Positions 35,094 through 42,554 of a stretch of 64,000 bases of DNA are shown here, piece after piece. How positions within the stretch are numbered: the stretch's first letter is position 1; each line of letters begins with the position of its first letter. The stretch is from positions 4,154,001 through 4,218,000 of the forward strand of contig NZ_CP009241.1 of NCBI RefSeq assembly GCF_000758525.1, given 5' to 3'. The notes below the pieces were generated by a model. It made no database searches and had not been told where the DNA came from. It saw only the letters and a program-made list of their open reading frames with translations. The position numbers were made by a program, and so were the translations under genes. Source of the stretch: Paenibacillus sp. FSL H7-0357. Its GTDB lineage: Bacteria; Bacillota; Bacilli; Paenibacillales; Paenibacillaceae.

Positions 35094-36515
35094 ATGGTTA
35101 TTCTTTATTTAATCTCGGCAATTGTTGTTGTTATCCTGCTGGCTTTGTTCAGTATCGTGAACGCTTATAAAAAGGTTCCGCCCAATCAGGCGATGATTGT
35201 ATTCGGCCTCGGCGGAAAAAGAGTGGTTCAGGGCGGCGGGACGTTCGTCATTCCCGGCTTCCAGAACAATAAGACCATCTCCATGATGCTGATGAGCTTC
35301 GATGTCATCCCGGCGCAGGCGATGTTCTCCCGGCAGGGCATCAAGCTCAACCTGGAGGCGGTAGCCCAGATTAAGATAAAAAGCGATCCTACCGCTATTC
35401 TGACTGCCAGTGAGCAGTTTATCGACAGGCCGGAAGAAGACCGCGAGACGATTATCCTGCATTCGGTGGAAGGCCATTTGCGCGGCTTGATCGGACAATT
35501 AACGGTGGAATCCATTCTAAAGACACCTGACGAAATCAACAGCAAGATGCGGGAGACCTGCTCGGAAGACCTCGATAAGATGGGGCTTGAGGTGGTCAGC
35601 TTCACCATTAAGAAAATTACTGACGACAAAGGGTATATCGACAATATGGGGGTTCCGGAAATTGAGCGCATCCGCCGTGATGCCAGCATCGCCAAGGCGG
35701 AAGCAGAACGCGACATTCAGATCAAGCAAGCCGAGGCGGAGAAAGAATCCGCCATTGCCAAAGCCAATGCGCATCAGGCCACCATTGAAGCGGGAACCGC
35801 CGCCCGCGCCAAGGAATCTCTGTTCGAGAAGGATTTGAACATTAAGCAGGCGGACTTTAAGCTGGAGACTGAAGTGAAGAAAGCACAGGCGGATCTTGCG
35901 TACGAATTGCAGCAGAACAAAATCAAGCAGTCGCTGGTTACCGAACAGGTCAAGATCACGCAGATGGAAGCGGAGGCCAACCGGACCGTCCGGGAAATCG
36001 AAGTTGAGCTGAGACAGAGGGAGCTGGAGGCAACGGTGATCAAGCCTGCTGAGGCGGAGAACCAGGCTACGATCATGAGAGCGGAAGCAGCTAAGCAGCG
36101 GAAAATTCTTGAGGCGGAAGCAGAGGCGGCCACAATGACCAAACGGGGGCTGGCAACAGCGGAAGCAGAACTGGCGAAGGGAAAAGCCAACGCGGAAATT
36201 GTTCAGCTGGCCGGAGCAGCGGAAGCGGGGGCACTGGAGAAGAAAGCTGAAGCGTACAAACAGTTCACGCAAGCCGCCCTTATAGTGAAATTCTTGAAGG
36301 TTCTGCCAGAGCTGGCTGACAAAATCGCTTCCCCGCTGGCCAAGGTCGATAAGATTACAGTGATTTCCCAGGATGGAGCTTCATCCGGCGTAAACAAAAT
36401 CACCGGCGATATCGCCAAAATCATGGCCCAGGTTCCTGAATTGACACAGACGCTTACCGGTATGAACGTGACAGAGGCTCTCAGCGGGCTGCTCGGCCGG
36501 GATAAAGAGCAATAA
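35094..36515 (+). CDS. floT: Flotillin family protein
   Basis: A 473-aa membrane-associated protein. It has an N-terminal hydrophobic anchor (residues about 4-24), a SPFH/Band 7 domain (about 30-190; VPPNQAMIVFGLGGKRVV), and a long coiled coil rich in Ala/Glu/Lys repeats (about 195-390; AEAERDIQIKQAEAEKE). Flotillins organise functional membrane microdomains. ATG at 35094 is well spaced after GGGGAG; the GTG at 35082 is too close. Co-transcribed with the NfeD-like gene and so probably under the c-di-AMP riboswitch. Confidence 0.93.
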   Translation: MVILYLISAIVVVILLALFSIVNAYKKVPPNQAMIVFGLGGKRVVQGGGTFVIPGFQNNKTISMMLMSFDVIPAQAMFSRQGIKLNLEAVAQIKIKSDPTAILTASEQFIDRPEEDRETIILHSVEGHLRGLIGQLTVESILKTPDEINSKMRETCSEDLDKMGLEVVSFTIKKITDDKGYIDNMGVPEIERIRRDASIAKAEAERDIQIKQAEAEKESAIAKANAHQATIEAGTAARAKESLFEKDLNIKQADFKLETEVKKAQADLAYELQQNKIKQSLVTEQVKITQMEAEANRTVREIEVELRQRELEATVIKPAEAENQATIMRAEAAKQRKILEAEAEAATMTKRGLATAEAELAKGKANAEIVQLAGAAEAGALEKKAEAYKQFTQAALIVKFLKVLPELADKIASPLAKVDKITVISQDGASSGVNKITGDIAKIMAQVPELTQTLTGMNVTEALSGLLGRDKEQ

Positions 36516-36644
36516 TTCTATACAAGCTGGGATATTGAATTCCTTGCATAAGCAACGCTCTATTATGGAAAACTTCTGTAGTGCGAATAAACAGCATGAT
36601 TCCATGTTTGGAGACTTATTTTGATTTCCTAGGAGGTTAAGATT

Positions 36645-36833
36645 ATGACAAATCAGGATCCGCAGGAGCTGCTTAAGCGAAAACACGAAATGGATGAGCA
36701 AAAACGACAGTTCACAAATTTTTCCCGAAGTGTTTGCGGCCATGGTGAGTTAGAAGCAGGGCAGGAATTCAGTACTGACCGGGTGCCTGACGATCAGAAC
36801 CGTATGAAATCTGTTGAGAACAGACGTGATTGA
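36645..36833 (+). CDS. Small hypothetical protein
   Basis: A 62-aa, charged, soluble protein after a strong RBS (TAGGAGG). The sequence is rich in Glu, Lys, Gln and Arg with no recognised domain; one Cys is present. It sits between the flotillin gene and a bidirectional terminator, 129 bp after the flotillin stop. The strong binding site and the terminator right after its stop favour a real gene. Function unknown. Confidence 0.6.
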   Translation: MTNQDPQELLKRKHEMDEQKRQFTNFSRSVCGHGELEAGQEFSTDRVPDDQNRMKSVENRRD

Positions 36834-36854
36834 TACTAAGAAAGCTATAAAAAT

Positions 36855-36880
36855 AAGCCGATCCTTTTCTGGATCGGCTT
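36855..36880. terminator. Bidirectional Rho-independent terminator
   Basis: Perfect 10-bp stem AAGCCGATCC / GGATCGGCTT with a 6-nt loop. A rich flanks on both sides give T-rich tails on the opposite strand, so it can also serve the convergent VOC gene at 36940. Confidence 0.8.
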
Positions 36881-36939
36881 AAAAAATGATTATTACGTTC
36901 TACCCCTGAAAGGAGGGCGGAACTATCATCCGGGACTCG

Positions 36940-37287
36940 TTACTTCTCCCAAAGCTCAATCAGTCGGCCTTCAGGATCTTCAATCCAAACAAACTTTCCA
37001 AAATCACTAATCTCTTTGTTCTTTGCAAGAGGTACACCAATATGTTCAAGATGCTTAATAGTCTCGTTTAGATTATATACTTGAAAATTTAACATCACTT
37101 GTTGTTCTATTGGAAAATAATTGTCATTATCGGTAAAGAAAGAAAAGATAGTCTCATTTCCTACTTGGGGTTTTATCACAGTACCATTCCAATTTTCTAT
37201 TTCAATCTTCAGCACTTCACTGTACCATTTTTTTACAACTTCAAGATTCTTAGTTCTCCAAAATATTCCTCCGAAACCTTTTATCAT
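36940..37287 (-). CDS. VOC family protein (glyoxalase/bleomycin-resistance type)
   Basis: A 115-aa single-domain VOC protein (GGIFWRTKNLEVVKKWYSEV at the start; FGKFVWIEDPEGRLIELWE at the end), the shape of glyoxalase-like proteins. RBS AGGAG precedes the start. The C-terminal Glu in LIELWE is a usual metal ligand; the remaining metal ligands cannot be confirmed. Function unknown. It is unrelated in sequence to the PhnB-like protein at 24914. Confidence 0.85.
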   Translation of the reverse strand: MIKGFGGIFWRTKNLEVVKKWYSEVLKIEIENWNGTVIKPQVGNETIFSFFTDNDNYFPIEQQVMLNFQVYNLNETIKHLEHIGVPLAKNKEISDFGKFVWIEDPEGRLIELWEK

Positions 37288-37449
37288 CGTCTCTAACTCC
37301 TGTCTGTCATCAAATTTTTAGCTATCCGATTACATTAGATATTCGATATTTAAATTAGAGTTCCTTTTTCAACTATACTGCCCGTTTAGCTTGATGAAGA
37401 GTCGACAGACAAATAATTTATTATCTCAATCAAGAATATAATCCTTTGA

Positions 37450-37477
37450 GAACCCGCGCCCCACGCGGTTTTTTTTG
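37450..37477 (+). terminator. Rho-independent terminator-like hairpin
   Basis: CCGCG...CGCGG with a CCCCA loop followed by eight Ts. No plus-strand gene ends immediately before it, so it may be a remnant or may act on a transcript not recognised. Confidence 0.5.
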
Positions 37478-37542
37478 TTTTAAGGGACCAAGGGTATAGA
37501 TTCAACTATAAATATAAAGCGGTATTATCAGAACAACCGCTA

Positions 37543-37590
37543 TTGACAAACCACTACTTTGTGTTACTATATAGTGGTAGTAAGTAACAC
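37543..37590 (+). promoter_or_regulatory. Promoter and PadR-type operator
   Basis: TTGACA (37543-37548), a 16-bp spacer and TACTAT (37565-37570). The -10 is embedded in nested inverted repeats: ACCACTA/TAGTGGT and GTGTTACT (37561-37568) with AGTAACAC (37583-37590). PadR-family repressors bind such ACTAC/TATA-rich dyads, and a PadR gene starts 36 bp downstream. Autoregulation is inferred. Confidence 0.7.
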
Positions 37591-37625
37591 TGAATACCAG
37601 TCATACAGAATAGCAAGGGGTGATT

Positions 37626-37949
37626 GTGCTGGAAAATCTGACGGAAATGCTCAAAGGCGTGCTTGAGGGCTGTGTCCTTGAAATAATAAGCCGCAAAGAA
37701 ACCTATGGCTACGAAATCACGCGGCGGCTAAACGCCCTCGGCTTCACAGATGTTGTGGAGGGAACGGTGTACACCATCCTGATCCGGCTTGAAAAAAGCA
37801 AGCTGGTGGATACCACCAAAAAGCCCTCCGACATGGGTCCTCCGCGAAAGTTTTTTGCGCTCAACGATGCGGGACGTGAGGAGCTGCGGAGGTTCTGGGA
37901 AAAATGGGGATTTGTTGCGTCGAAAATCAACCAATTAAAGGAGGAGTAG
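37626..37949 (+). CDS. PadR family transcriptional regulator
   Basis: A 107-aa winged-helix regulator with the PadR pattern (LEGCVLEIISRKETYGYEIT, residues about 12-31; VEGTVYTILIRLEKSKLV; PRKFFALNDAGREEL). GTG start after AAGGGG, chosen over GTG at 37620 because of spacing. It is the first gene of a five-gene unit with two DUF1048 proteins and an ABC exporter; the promoter overlaps a large dyad. It probably represses this unit until an antibiotic-like compound binds. Confidence 0.88.
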   Translation: MLENLTEMLKGVLEGCVLEIISRKETYGYEITRRLNALGFTDVVEGTVYTILIRLEKSKLVDTTKKPSDMGPPRKFFALNDAGREELRRFWEKWGFVASKINQLKEE

Positions 37950-37954
37950 TAACA

Positions 37955-38326
37955 ATGCTTGATTCAATCATAAAATTGATAATAGGTGACATGGAAGAAA
38001 AACGGGCCTATAAACAAATGATGAAGAGGGTTGACGCCTTGCCGAAAGATTATCGGTTTGCATTTCGCAAAATTCAACATTATATGTTTAGTGTTGGCCC
38101 CCTTGGCGGTGACATGACGATATTTACGGACTTGACGATGTTTAAGGACTTAGTGGATTTATTTGAAGCAAGTGCGGCAGAGGGCAGGCAGGTTCTTGAT
38201 GTCATAGGCAGTGACTTCGGCAAGTTTTCTGATGAGTTTATGCGCGCGTCGGTTACCAATACCGAAACAGTGCGGGAAAAACTAAACAAAGAGATTATGG
38301 AAAAATTCAATAAGGAGGAGCAATAA
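37955..38326 (+). CDS. DUF1048 family protein
   Basis: A 123-aa soluble helical protein of the DUF1048 type (IIKLIIGDMEEKRAYKQMMK at the start, then ALPKDYRFAFRKIQHYMF). Found next to PadR regulators and DrrAB-type exporters in many Firmicutes; function unknown. RBS AAAGGAGGAG. The two DUF1048 genes of this unit are clearly diverged paralogues sharing the order of motifs (KQM...RV-ALP..YRF; ASAA-GK/R-VLDV-G). Confidence 0.85.
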   Translation: MLDSIIKLIIGDMEEKRAYKQMMKRVDALPKDYRFAFRKIQHYMFSVGPLGGDMTIFTDLTMFKDLVDLFEASAAEGRQVLDVIGSDFGKFSDEFMRASVTNTETVREKLNKEIMEKFNKEEQ

Positions 38327-38328
38327 CT

Positions 38329-38682
38329 ATGCTGGAGCTTATCAAAAAAATGATCGGGGATAAAAAAGAGTATAAGCAGCAAATGGCAAGGGTAGAAGCG
38401 CTACCTGAAGAATATCGGTTCGTATTTGAAAAAATCTATGGATACATGTGGAGTTTCGCAGTAGGAGACGGCTCTGACATGTTGAAAATTCAGCACGAAT
38501 TGATCGAGTTGTTTGAAGCGAGCGCGGCGGACGGCAAACACGTTCTCGACGTGACGGGCGAAGATGTTGTCGGGTTTTGCGACGAGCTTCTGCGCGGTAC
38601 GAAAATGTGGACCGATAACTTTCGCAAAAAATTAAACCGCGACATGATGAACAAACTCGGAAGGGGGGACGATTCTAAATGA
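38329..38682 (+). CDS. DUF1048 family protein (second copy)
   Basis: A 117-aa paralogue of the preceding protein (ALPEEYRFVFEKIYGYMWSF, then ELFEASAADGKHVLDVTGED). It follows the first copy with only 2 bp between genes and overlaps the ABC ATPase start by 4 bp. The pair may form a heterodimer that senses a ligand or modulates the exporter; this is inference. Confidence 0.85.
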   Translation: MLELIKKMIGDKKEYKQQMARVEALPEEYRFVFEKIYGYMWSFAVGDGSDMLKIQHELIELFEASAADGKHVLDVTGEDVVGFCDELLRGTKMWTDNFRKKLNRDMMNKLGRGDDSK

Positions 38683-39440
38683 AAGACATCGCAATTCAAG
38701 TAAAGGATTTAAAAAAATCCTACAAGACCACGGAAGTCCTAAAGGGAGTGAATTTCGAGGCGCGGCGCGGCGAAATTTTCGCCCTGCTCGGCTCCAACGG
38801 CGCGGGCAAGACGACGATTGTTAAAACCCTCACCACGCTGCTTAAACAGGACGGAGGCACCGCCTTCGTAAACGGCTTTGACGTCGCGTCAAAGCCAGAC
38901 CATGTACGTCAGTCGATTAGCTTGACAGGACAGTTTGCTGCCGTGGACGAGATATTGACCGGACGGGAAAACCTGATCATGATTGCCAGGCTCCGACACC
39001 TGACAAATTCGATTCAGATCGCGGAGGATTTACTGAACCGCTTCGGCCTGACCGAAGCTGCCAACCGCAAGGTGTCTACTTATTCGGGCGGTATGCGCCG
39101 CAGGCTCGACATTGCCATGAGCCTTGTGGGAAAACCGCAGCTTATTTTTCTCGACGAGCCGACCACCGGGCTTGACCCCGAAGGACGCAACGAGGTTTGG
39201 AAGACAGTCAAAGAGCTTGCGAATAATGGCACGACGGTATTCCTGACCACGCAGTATTTGGAAGAAGCCGAGCAGCTTGCAGATCAAATTGCCATTCTGC
39301 ATGAGGGCAGGATTATCGCGAGCGGCACACTCGCGGAGCTGAAAAAGCTGTTTCCGCCCGAAAAGGTGGAGTATGTTGAAAAACAACCCACATTGGAGGA
39401 AATATTCCTCGCAATCATCGGTAAAAAGGAGGAAAAGTAA
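38679..39440 (+). CDS. ABC transporter ATP-binding protein, DrrA-like
   Basis: A 253-aa ATPase: Walker A GSNGAGKTT (residues about 38-46), signature YSGGMRRRLDIAMSL (about 138-152), Walker B LIFLDEPTTGLD (about 157-168), H-loop region LTTQYLEEAEQLAD. This is the daunorubicin-resistance/ABC-2 type. Coupled to the DUF1048 gene by a 4-bp overlap and to the permease, which begins at the next base after its stop. Probably exports a drug or peptide. Confidence 0.9.
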   Translation: MKDIAIQVKDLKKSYKTTEVLKGVNFEARRGEIFALLGSNGAGKTTIVKTLTTLLKQDGGTAFVNGFDVASKPDHVRQSISLTGQFAAVDEILTGRENLIMIARLRHLTNSIQIAEDLLNRFGLTEAANRKVSTYSGGMRRRLDIAMSLVGKPQLIFLDEPTTGLDPEGRNEVWKTVKELANNGTTVFLTTQYLEEAEQLADQIAILHEGRIIASGTLAELKKLFPPEKVEYVEKQPTLEEIFLAIIGKKEEK

Positions 39441-40211
39441 ATGGAAACGATTAAGAAACACTTTTTCAGCGATATGGGCGTTATGCTTGGGCGTTCCATG
39501 CGCCATATTTTCCGCAGTATGGATACTATCATCACGGTCACCATCACTCCGATCGCGATGCTGCTGCTGTTCGTTTATGTGTTCGGCGGGGCGATTCAAA
39601 CCGGCACAGATAACTATGTGAATTACCTGTTGCCCGGCATCCTGCTGATTGCGATTGCAAGCGGCATTGCCTATACGGCTTACCGTCTGTTTATAGATAT
39701 GCAAAGCGGCATCTTCGAAAGGTTCCACTCCATGCCGATTGCGCGTTCGGCCGCGCTGTGGGGGCATGTGCTGACCTCATTGGTGTCCAATGCGATTTCG
39801 GTTGCCGTCATCATTCTCGTAGCGCTCATTATGGGCTTCCGCTCGCCGGCAGGAGTATTGTCATGGCTTGCCGTGGCCGGTATACTTGCGCTGTTTACGC
39901 TGGCCTTGACATGGATCGCGGCGATTGCCGGACTGTCCGCAAAATCGGTGGATGGCGCAGGCGCCTTTTCCTACCCGCTTATCTTCCTTCCGTTTATTAG
40001 TTCAGCGTTTGTGCCTACCGAGTCGATGCCGTCGGCTGTCCGCGCTTTTGCCGAAAACCAGCCAGTAACTTCAATAGTAGAAGCCATCCGCGCGCTCTTG
40101 TCGGGGCAACCTGTCGGAAATGATATTTGGGTTGCACTCGCGTGGTGTTTAGGGATATTGATCGTCGCATATCTATTTGCGATGCGCACATACAAACGGA
40201 AAGCAGCTTAA
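39441..40211 (+). CDS. ABC-2 type transporter permease, DrrB-like
   Basis: A 256-aa membrane protein with six predicted membrane segments and the ABC-2 signature pattern (YVFGGAIQTGTDNYVNYLLP; then FIDMQSGIFERFHSMPIARS; FISSAFVPTESMPSAVRAFA). RBS GGAGGAAAAG lies at the end of the ATPase gene. Together with the ATPase it forms a DrrAB-type exporter under PadR control. Its stop codon overlaps the first codon of the KTR fragment (TAATG). Confidence 0.9.
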   Translation: METIKKHFFSDMGVMLGRSMRHIFRSMDTIITVTITPIAMLLLFVYVFGGAIQTGTDNYVNYLLPGILLIAIASGIAYTAYRLFIDMQSGIFERFHSMPIARSAALWGHVLTSLVSNAISVAVIILVALIMGFRSPAGVLSWLAVAGILALFTLALTWIAAIAGLSAKSVDGAGAFSYPLIFLPFISSAFVPTESMPSAVRAFAENQPVTSIVEAIRALLSGQPVGNDIWVALAWCLGILIVAYLFAMRTYKRKAA

Positions 40212-40336
40212 TGTTTGCAGGCATTAAAATGAGAGTGGTCAATTGTCCCAAGTGTAAACAGGAAACGATAATTAATGTAAAGGAACTGAATATGTCAGCT
40301 ATCAAAGAGCCAGACGCTAAGACGCAGAGCCGATAA
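40211..40336 (+). pseudogene. Fragment of cysteine-rich KTR protein
   Basis: The last 31 codons (NCPKCKQETIINVKELNMS and then KEPDAKTQSR) match the conserved C-terminal half of cysteine-rich KTR proteins, small zinc-ribbon proteins common on Tn916-type and other integrative elements of Firmicutes. Intact members have about 55 residues with two CxxC pairs; here only CPKC remains and the first half is replaced by sequence right after the permease stop. Whether this 41-codon frame is expressed is unclear; an RBS is not visible. Confidence 0.7.
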
Positions 40337-40370
40337 CCGTGAGTGAAATCACAGTTGTCGGCTCTTTATT
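40326..40370 (+). terminator. Rho-independent terminator
   Basis: AGAGCCGATAAC (40326-40337) pairs with GTTGTCGGCTCT (one G-U pair), followed by TTATTT. It starts inside the last codons of the KTR fragment and ends the exporter unit. Confidence 0.75.
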
Positions 40371-40497
40371 TATGATAACTCCCCAAGCTATATGATTGAC
40401 AGCAAAGGAGAATGCGACAGTTCCCTGATAAAGAATATAGTTTTTATGAACCCGCACTTGAGGCAAATCAAAACACCTTCCCACATTTTAAGTTATT

Positions 40498-40549
40498 ACA
40501 AAATTCATTTAAGGGAGTACATTTTCTTATTTGCCCCGGAAGCTATAAT
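40498..40549 (+). promoter_or_regulatory. Probable activated promoter of second sugar locus
   Basis: TATAAT at 40544-40549 with an unusual -35 and the upstream element AAGGGAGTACATTTT, 28 bp before the -10. The same arrangement recurs at 49487-49529. The weak -35 and the shared upstream element fit an AraC-type response regulator, most likely that at 44284, acting at both promoters. Confidence 0.55.
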
Positions 40550-40593
40550 GAAGGACATGAGAGCTCCTTAATACAGCCGGAGGGATGAGAGAA

Positions 40594-41544
40594 ATGAAAG
40601 CGGTTTTAGACAGTCAACGAAACCATGTCGGTATAAAAAAGAGAAATACTTTTTGGTTCAGAATAAAAAGAGATGCCATCCTGTATGCCCTTTTACTGCT
40701 GCCTCTGTCGTACATTGCCATTTTTAAATATGCTCCCATCTATGGCTTGATTATGGCATTCCAGGATTACAACATTTTCGCAGGAATCGGAGGGAGCGAA
40801 TGGGTGGGGCTGGATGTGTTCAGGTTTATTTTCCAGCAGGACAGCTTCTATCGCGCACTGAAGAACACGCTTGTTCTGAATGTTCTGGATTTGATCGCGG
40901 GATTTCCGGCGCCCATTTTGCTGGCGATTTTACTGAATGAAGTAAGACAGGCAAAATTCAAGAAAATGACCCAGACCGTGCTTTATCTGCCTCACTTTAT
41001 GTCCTGGGTTATTATTGGGGGGATCGTATACCTGATGTTCTCCAATAGCGGTATGGTCAACCATTTCATGGCTAGTCTTGGTTTGGAGAAGATCGAGTTT
41101 CTGTCGCAAAAAACACCTTGGCTGATCACTTATATCTCCGTTGGCGTATGGCAGAATGTCGGATGGGGGACCATCATTTATCTGGCGGCCATTACCGGAA
41201 TCAATAAGGACTTGTATGAGGCCTCCGATATGGACGGCTGCAGCAGACTTCGCAAAATGTGGCATATTACACTGCCCGGCATTAAGCCAACCATCAATAT
41301 TTTGCTGATCCTCCAAATTGGCAGGATGGTTTCTATTGGATTCGACCGTCCCTTTGTGATGGGGAATTCGCTGGTTAGCGAATATTCTGATGTGATCAGT
41401 ACCTTCGTCTACAGAGTAGGTATTAGTTCGGGAGATTTCTCCCAGGCAACAGCGGTAGGATTGTTCCAGTCCGTGGTCGGCCTGACTCTGCTGGTTTCTG
41501 CCAACTTTATCGCGAAGAAATTAGGGGAGGACGGGATATGGTAA
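40594..41544 (+). CDS. Sugar ABC transporter permease, LplB-type
   Basis: A 316-aa permease of the LplB/YteP type with six predicted membrane segments and the EAA motif DLYEASDMDGCSRLRKMWHI (residues about 207-226). ATG at 40594 is well spaced after GGAGGG (40578-40583); an earlier ATG at 40585 is too close to it. It overlaps the second permease by 7 bp. It is the first gene of a + strand unit with a binding protein at 42555 and two-component system genes, and no ATPase. Confidence 0.9.
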   Translation: MKAVLDSQRNHVGIKKRNTFWFRIKRDAILYALLLLPLSYIAIFKYAPIYGLIMAFQDYNIFAGIGGSEWVGLDVFRFIFQQDSFYRALKNTLVLNVLDLIAGFPAPILLAILLNEVRQAKFKKMTQTVLYLPHFMSWVIIGGIVYLMFSNSGMVNHFMASLGLEKIEFLSQKTPWLITYISVGVWQNVGWGTIIYLAAITGINKDLYEASDMDGCSRLRKMWHITLPGIKPTINILLILQIGRMVSIGFDRPFVMGNSLVSEYSDVISTFVYRVGISSGDFSQATAVGLFQSVVGLTLLVSANFIAKKLGEDGIW

Positions 41545-42434
41545 GGATGGCGGACACTATGCGTAAAAAGAAAAAAATGAGTGTAGCGGATATTTCGATT
41601 ATTGTATTTATCGTGGCATTGTCCTTCACATGTATCGTTCCATTCCTGTACATGATAGCGCTTTCCTTTAGCTCCAACGAAGCGATTATTTCGCAAAAGG
41701 TAGGACTATGGCCGGTAGGCTTCACAACAGAAACGTACAAAACCATCTTGAGCGATGTGGATATGCTTTATACACTTGGATACAGTATTGTGCTTACGAT
41801 TTTCTACACCGTCGTGTGTATGTTCTTGACCATTTGCGCAGCGTATCCGTTAACGAAGAAACGGCTGTGGGGAAGAAACTTTATTTTGTCAGCCCTGGTC
41901 TTCACCATGTATTTCAGCGGCGGTTTGATCCCCTCCTATATTCTGGTTAAGAACCTTGGCATGATGAATACGGTATGGAGTCTGGTGTTGCCGGGCGCCA
42001 TGAGCGTGTTTAACTTGATTATCCTGAAGACCTTCTTCACTTCTCTTCCGGAGAGTCTGGAGGAATCGGCTGCTATTGACGGATGTTCGGATCTGGGGAT
42101 TCTCATCAAGATTATACTTCCCCTCTCGTTGCCTTCGATTGCCACATTAAGCCTTTTCTATTCGGTGGACAGATGGAACGGATTCCAGGATGCACTGTTC
42201 TACATTACCAAAAAAAATCTGTATCCTATGCAGTTAAAGCTGTACCAGATCATTTCTGCCAATCAGCAGCTCGACAGCCAACAAGGAGGAGAAGGAAGTA
42301 TCGGCTCCTACATTGTGCCTGAGTCTCTGAAAGCGGCCAGTGTTATGTTTACAACCATCCCGATTCTACTGATCTATCCCAAATTGCAGAAGTATTTCGT
42401 AGATGGTGTGATGACCGGAGCGATCAAGGGCTGA
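41538..42434 (+). CDS. Sugar ABC transporter permease, LplC/YtcP-type
   Basis: A 298-aa permease with six predicted membrane segments and the EAA motif (ESLEESAAIDGCSDLGILIK, residues about 174-193), C-terminus DGVMTGAIKG. RBS GGGGAGG lies inside the upstream gene. Together with LplB-like and binding proteins it imports an oligosaccharide. The type belongs with LplABC/YtcQ-type systems for complex polysaccharide fragments. Confidence 0.9.
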   Translation: MVRMADTMRKKKKMSVADISIIVFIVALSFTCIVPFLYMIALSFSSNEAIISQKVGLWPVGFTTETYKTILSDVDMLYTLGYSIVLTIFYTVVCMFLTICAAYPLTKKRLWGRNFILSALVFTMYFSGGLIPSYILVKNLGMMNTVWSLVLPGAMSVFNLIILKTFFTSLPESLEESAAIDGCSDLGILIKIILPLSLPSIATLSLFYSVDRWNGFQDALFYITKKNLYPMQLKLYQIISANQQLDSQQGGEGSIGSYIVPESLKAASVMFTTIPILLIYPKLQKYFVDGVMTGAIKG

Positions 42435-42554
42435 GGATAAACAGTTCAGATTGAAGGGGGGGATTCCCGGGCTGGTGGATAATGGATGTAAAGATGCAAG
42501 GGATTTACAGCATGGACAATTTCAATAAATAGGGGCATGAAAGGGTGGTTTAAA

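Noticed and set aside
35517..36272. 251-codon minus-strand ORF
   Set aside because: It is antisense to the Ala/Glu-rich coiled coil of flotillin; such repeats create long open frames on the other strand.
39030..39767. 245-codon minus-strand ORF
   Set aside because: Antisense to the ABC exporter genes, with no RBS and no protein family pattern.
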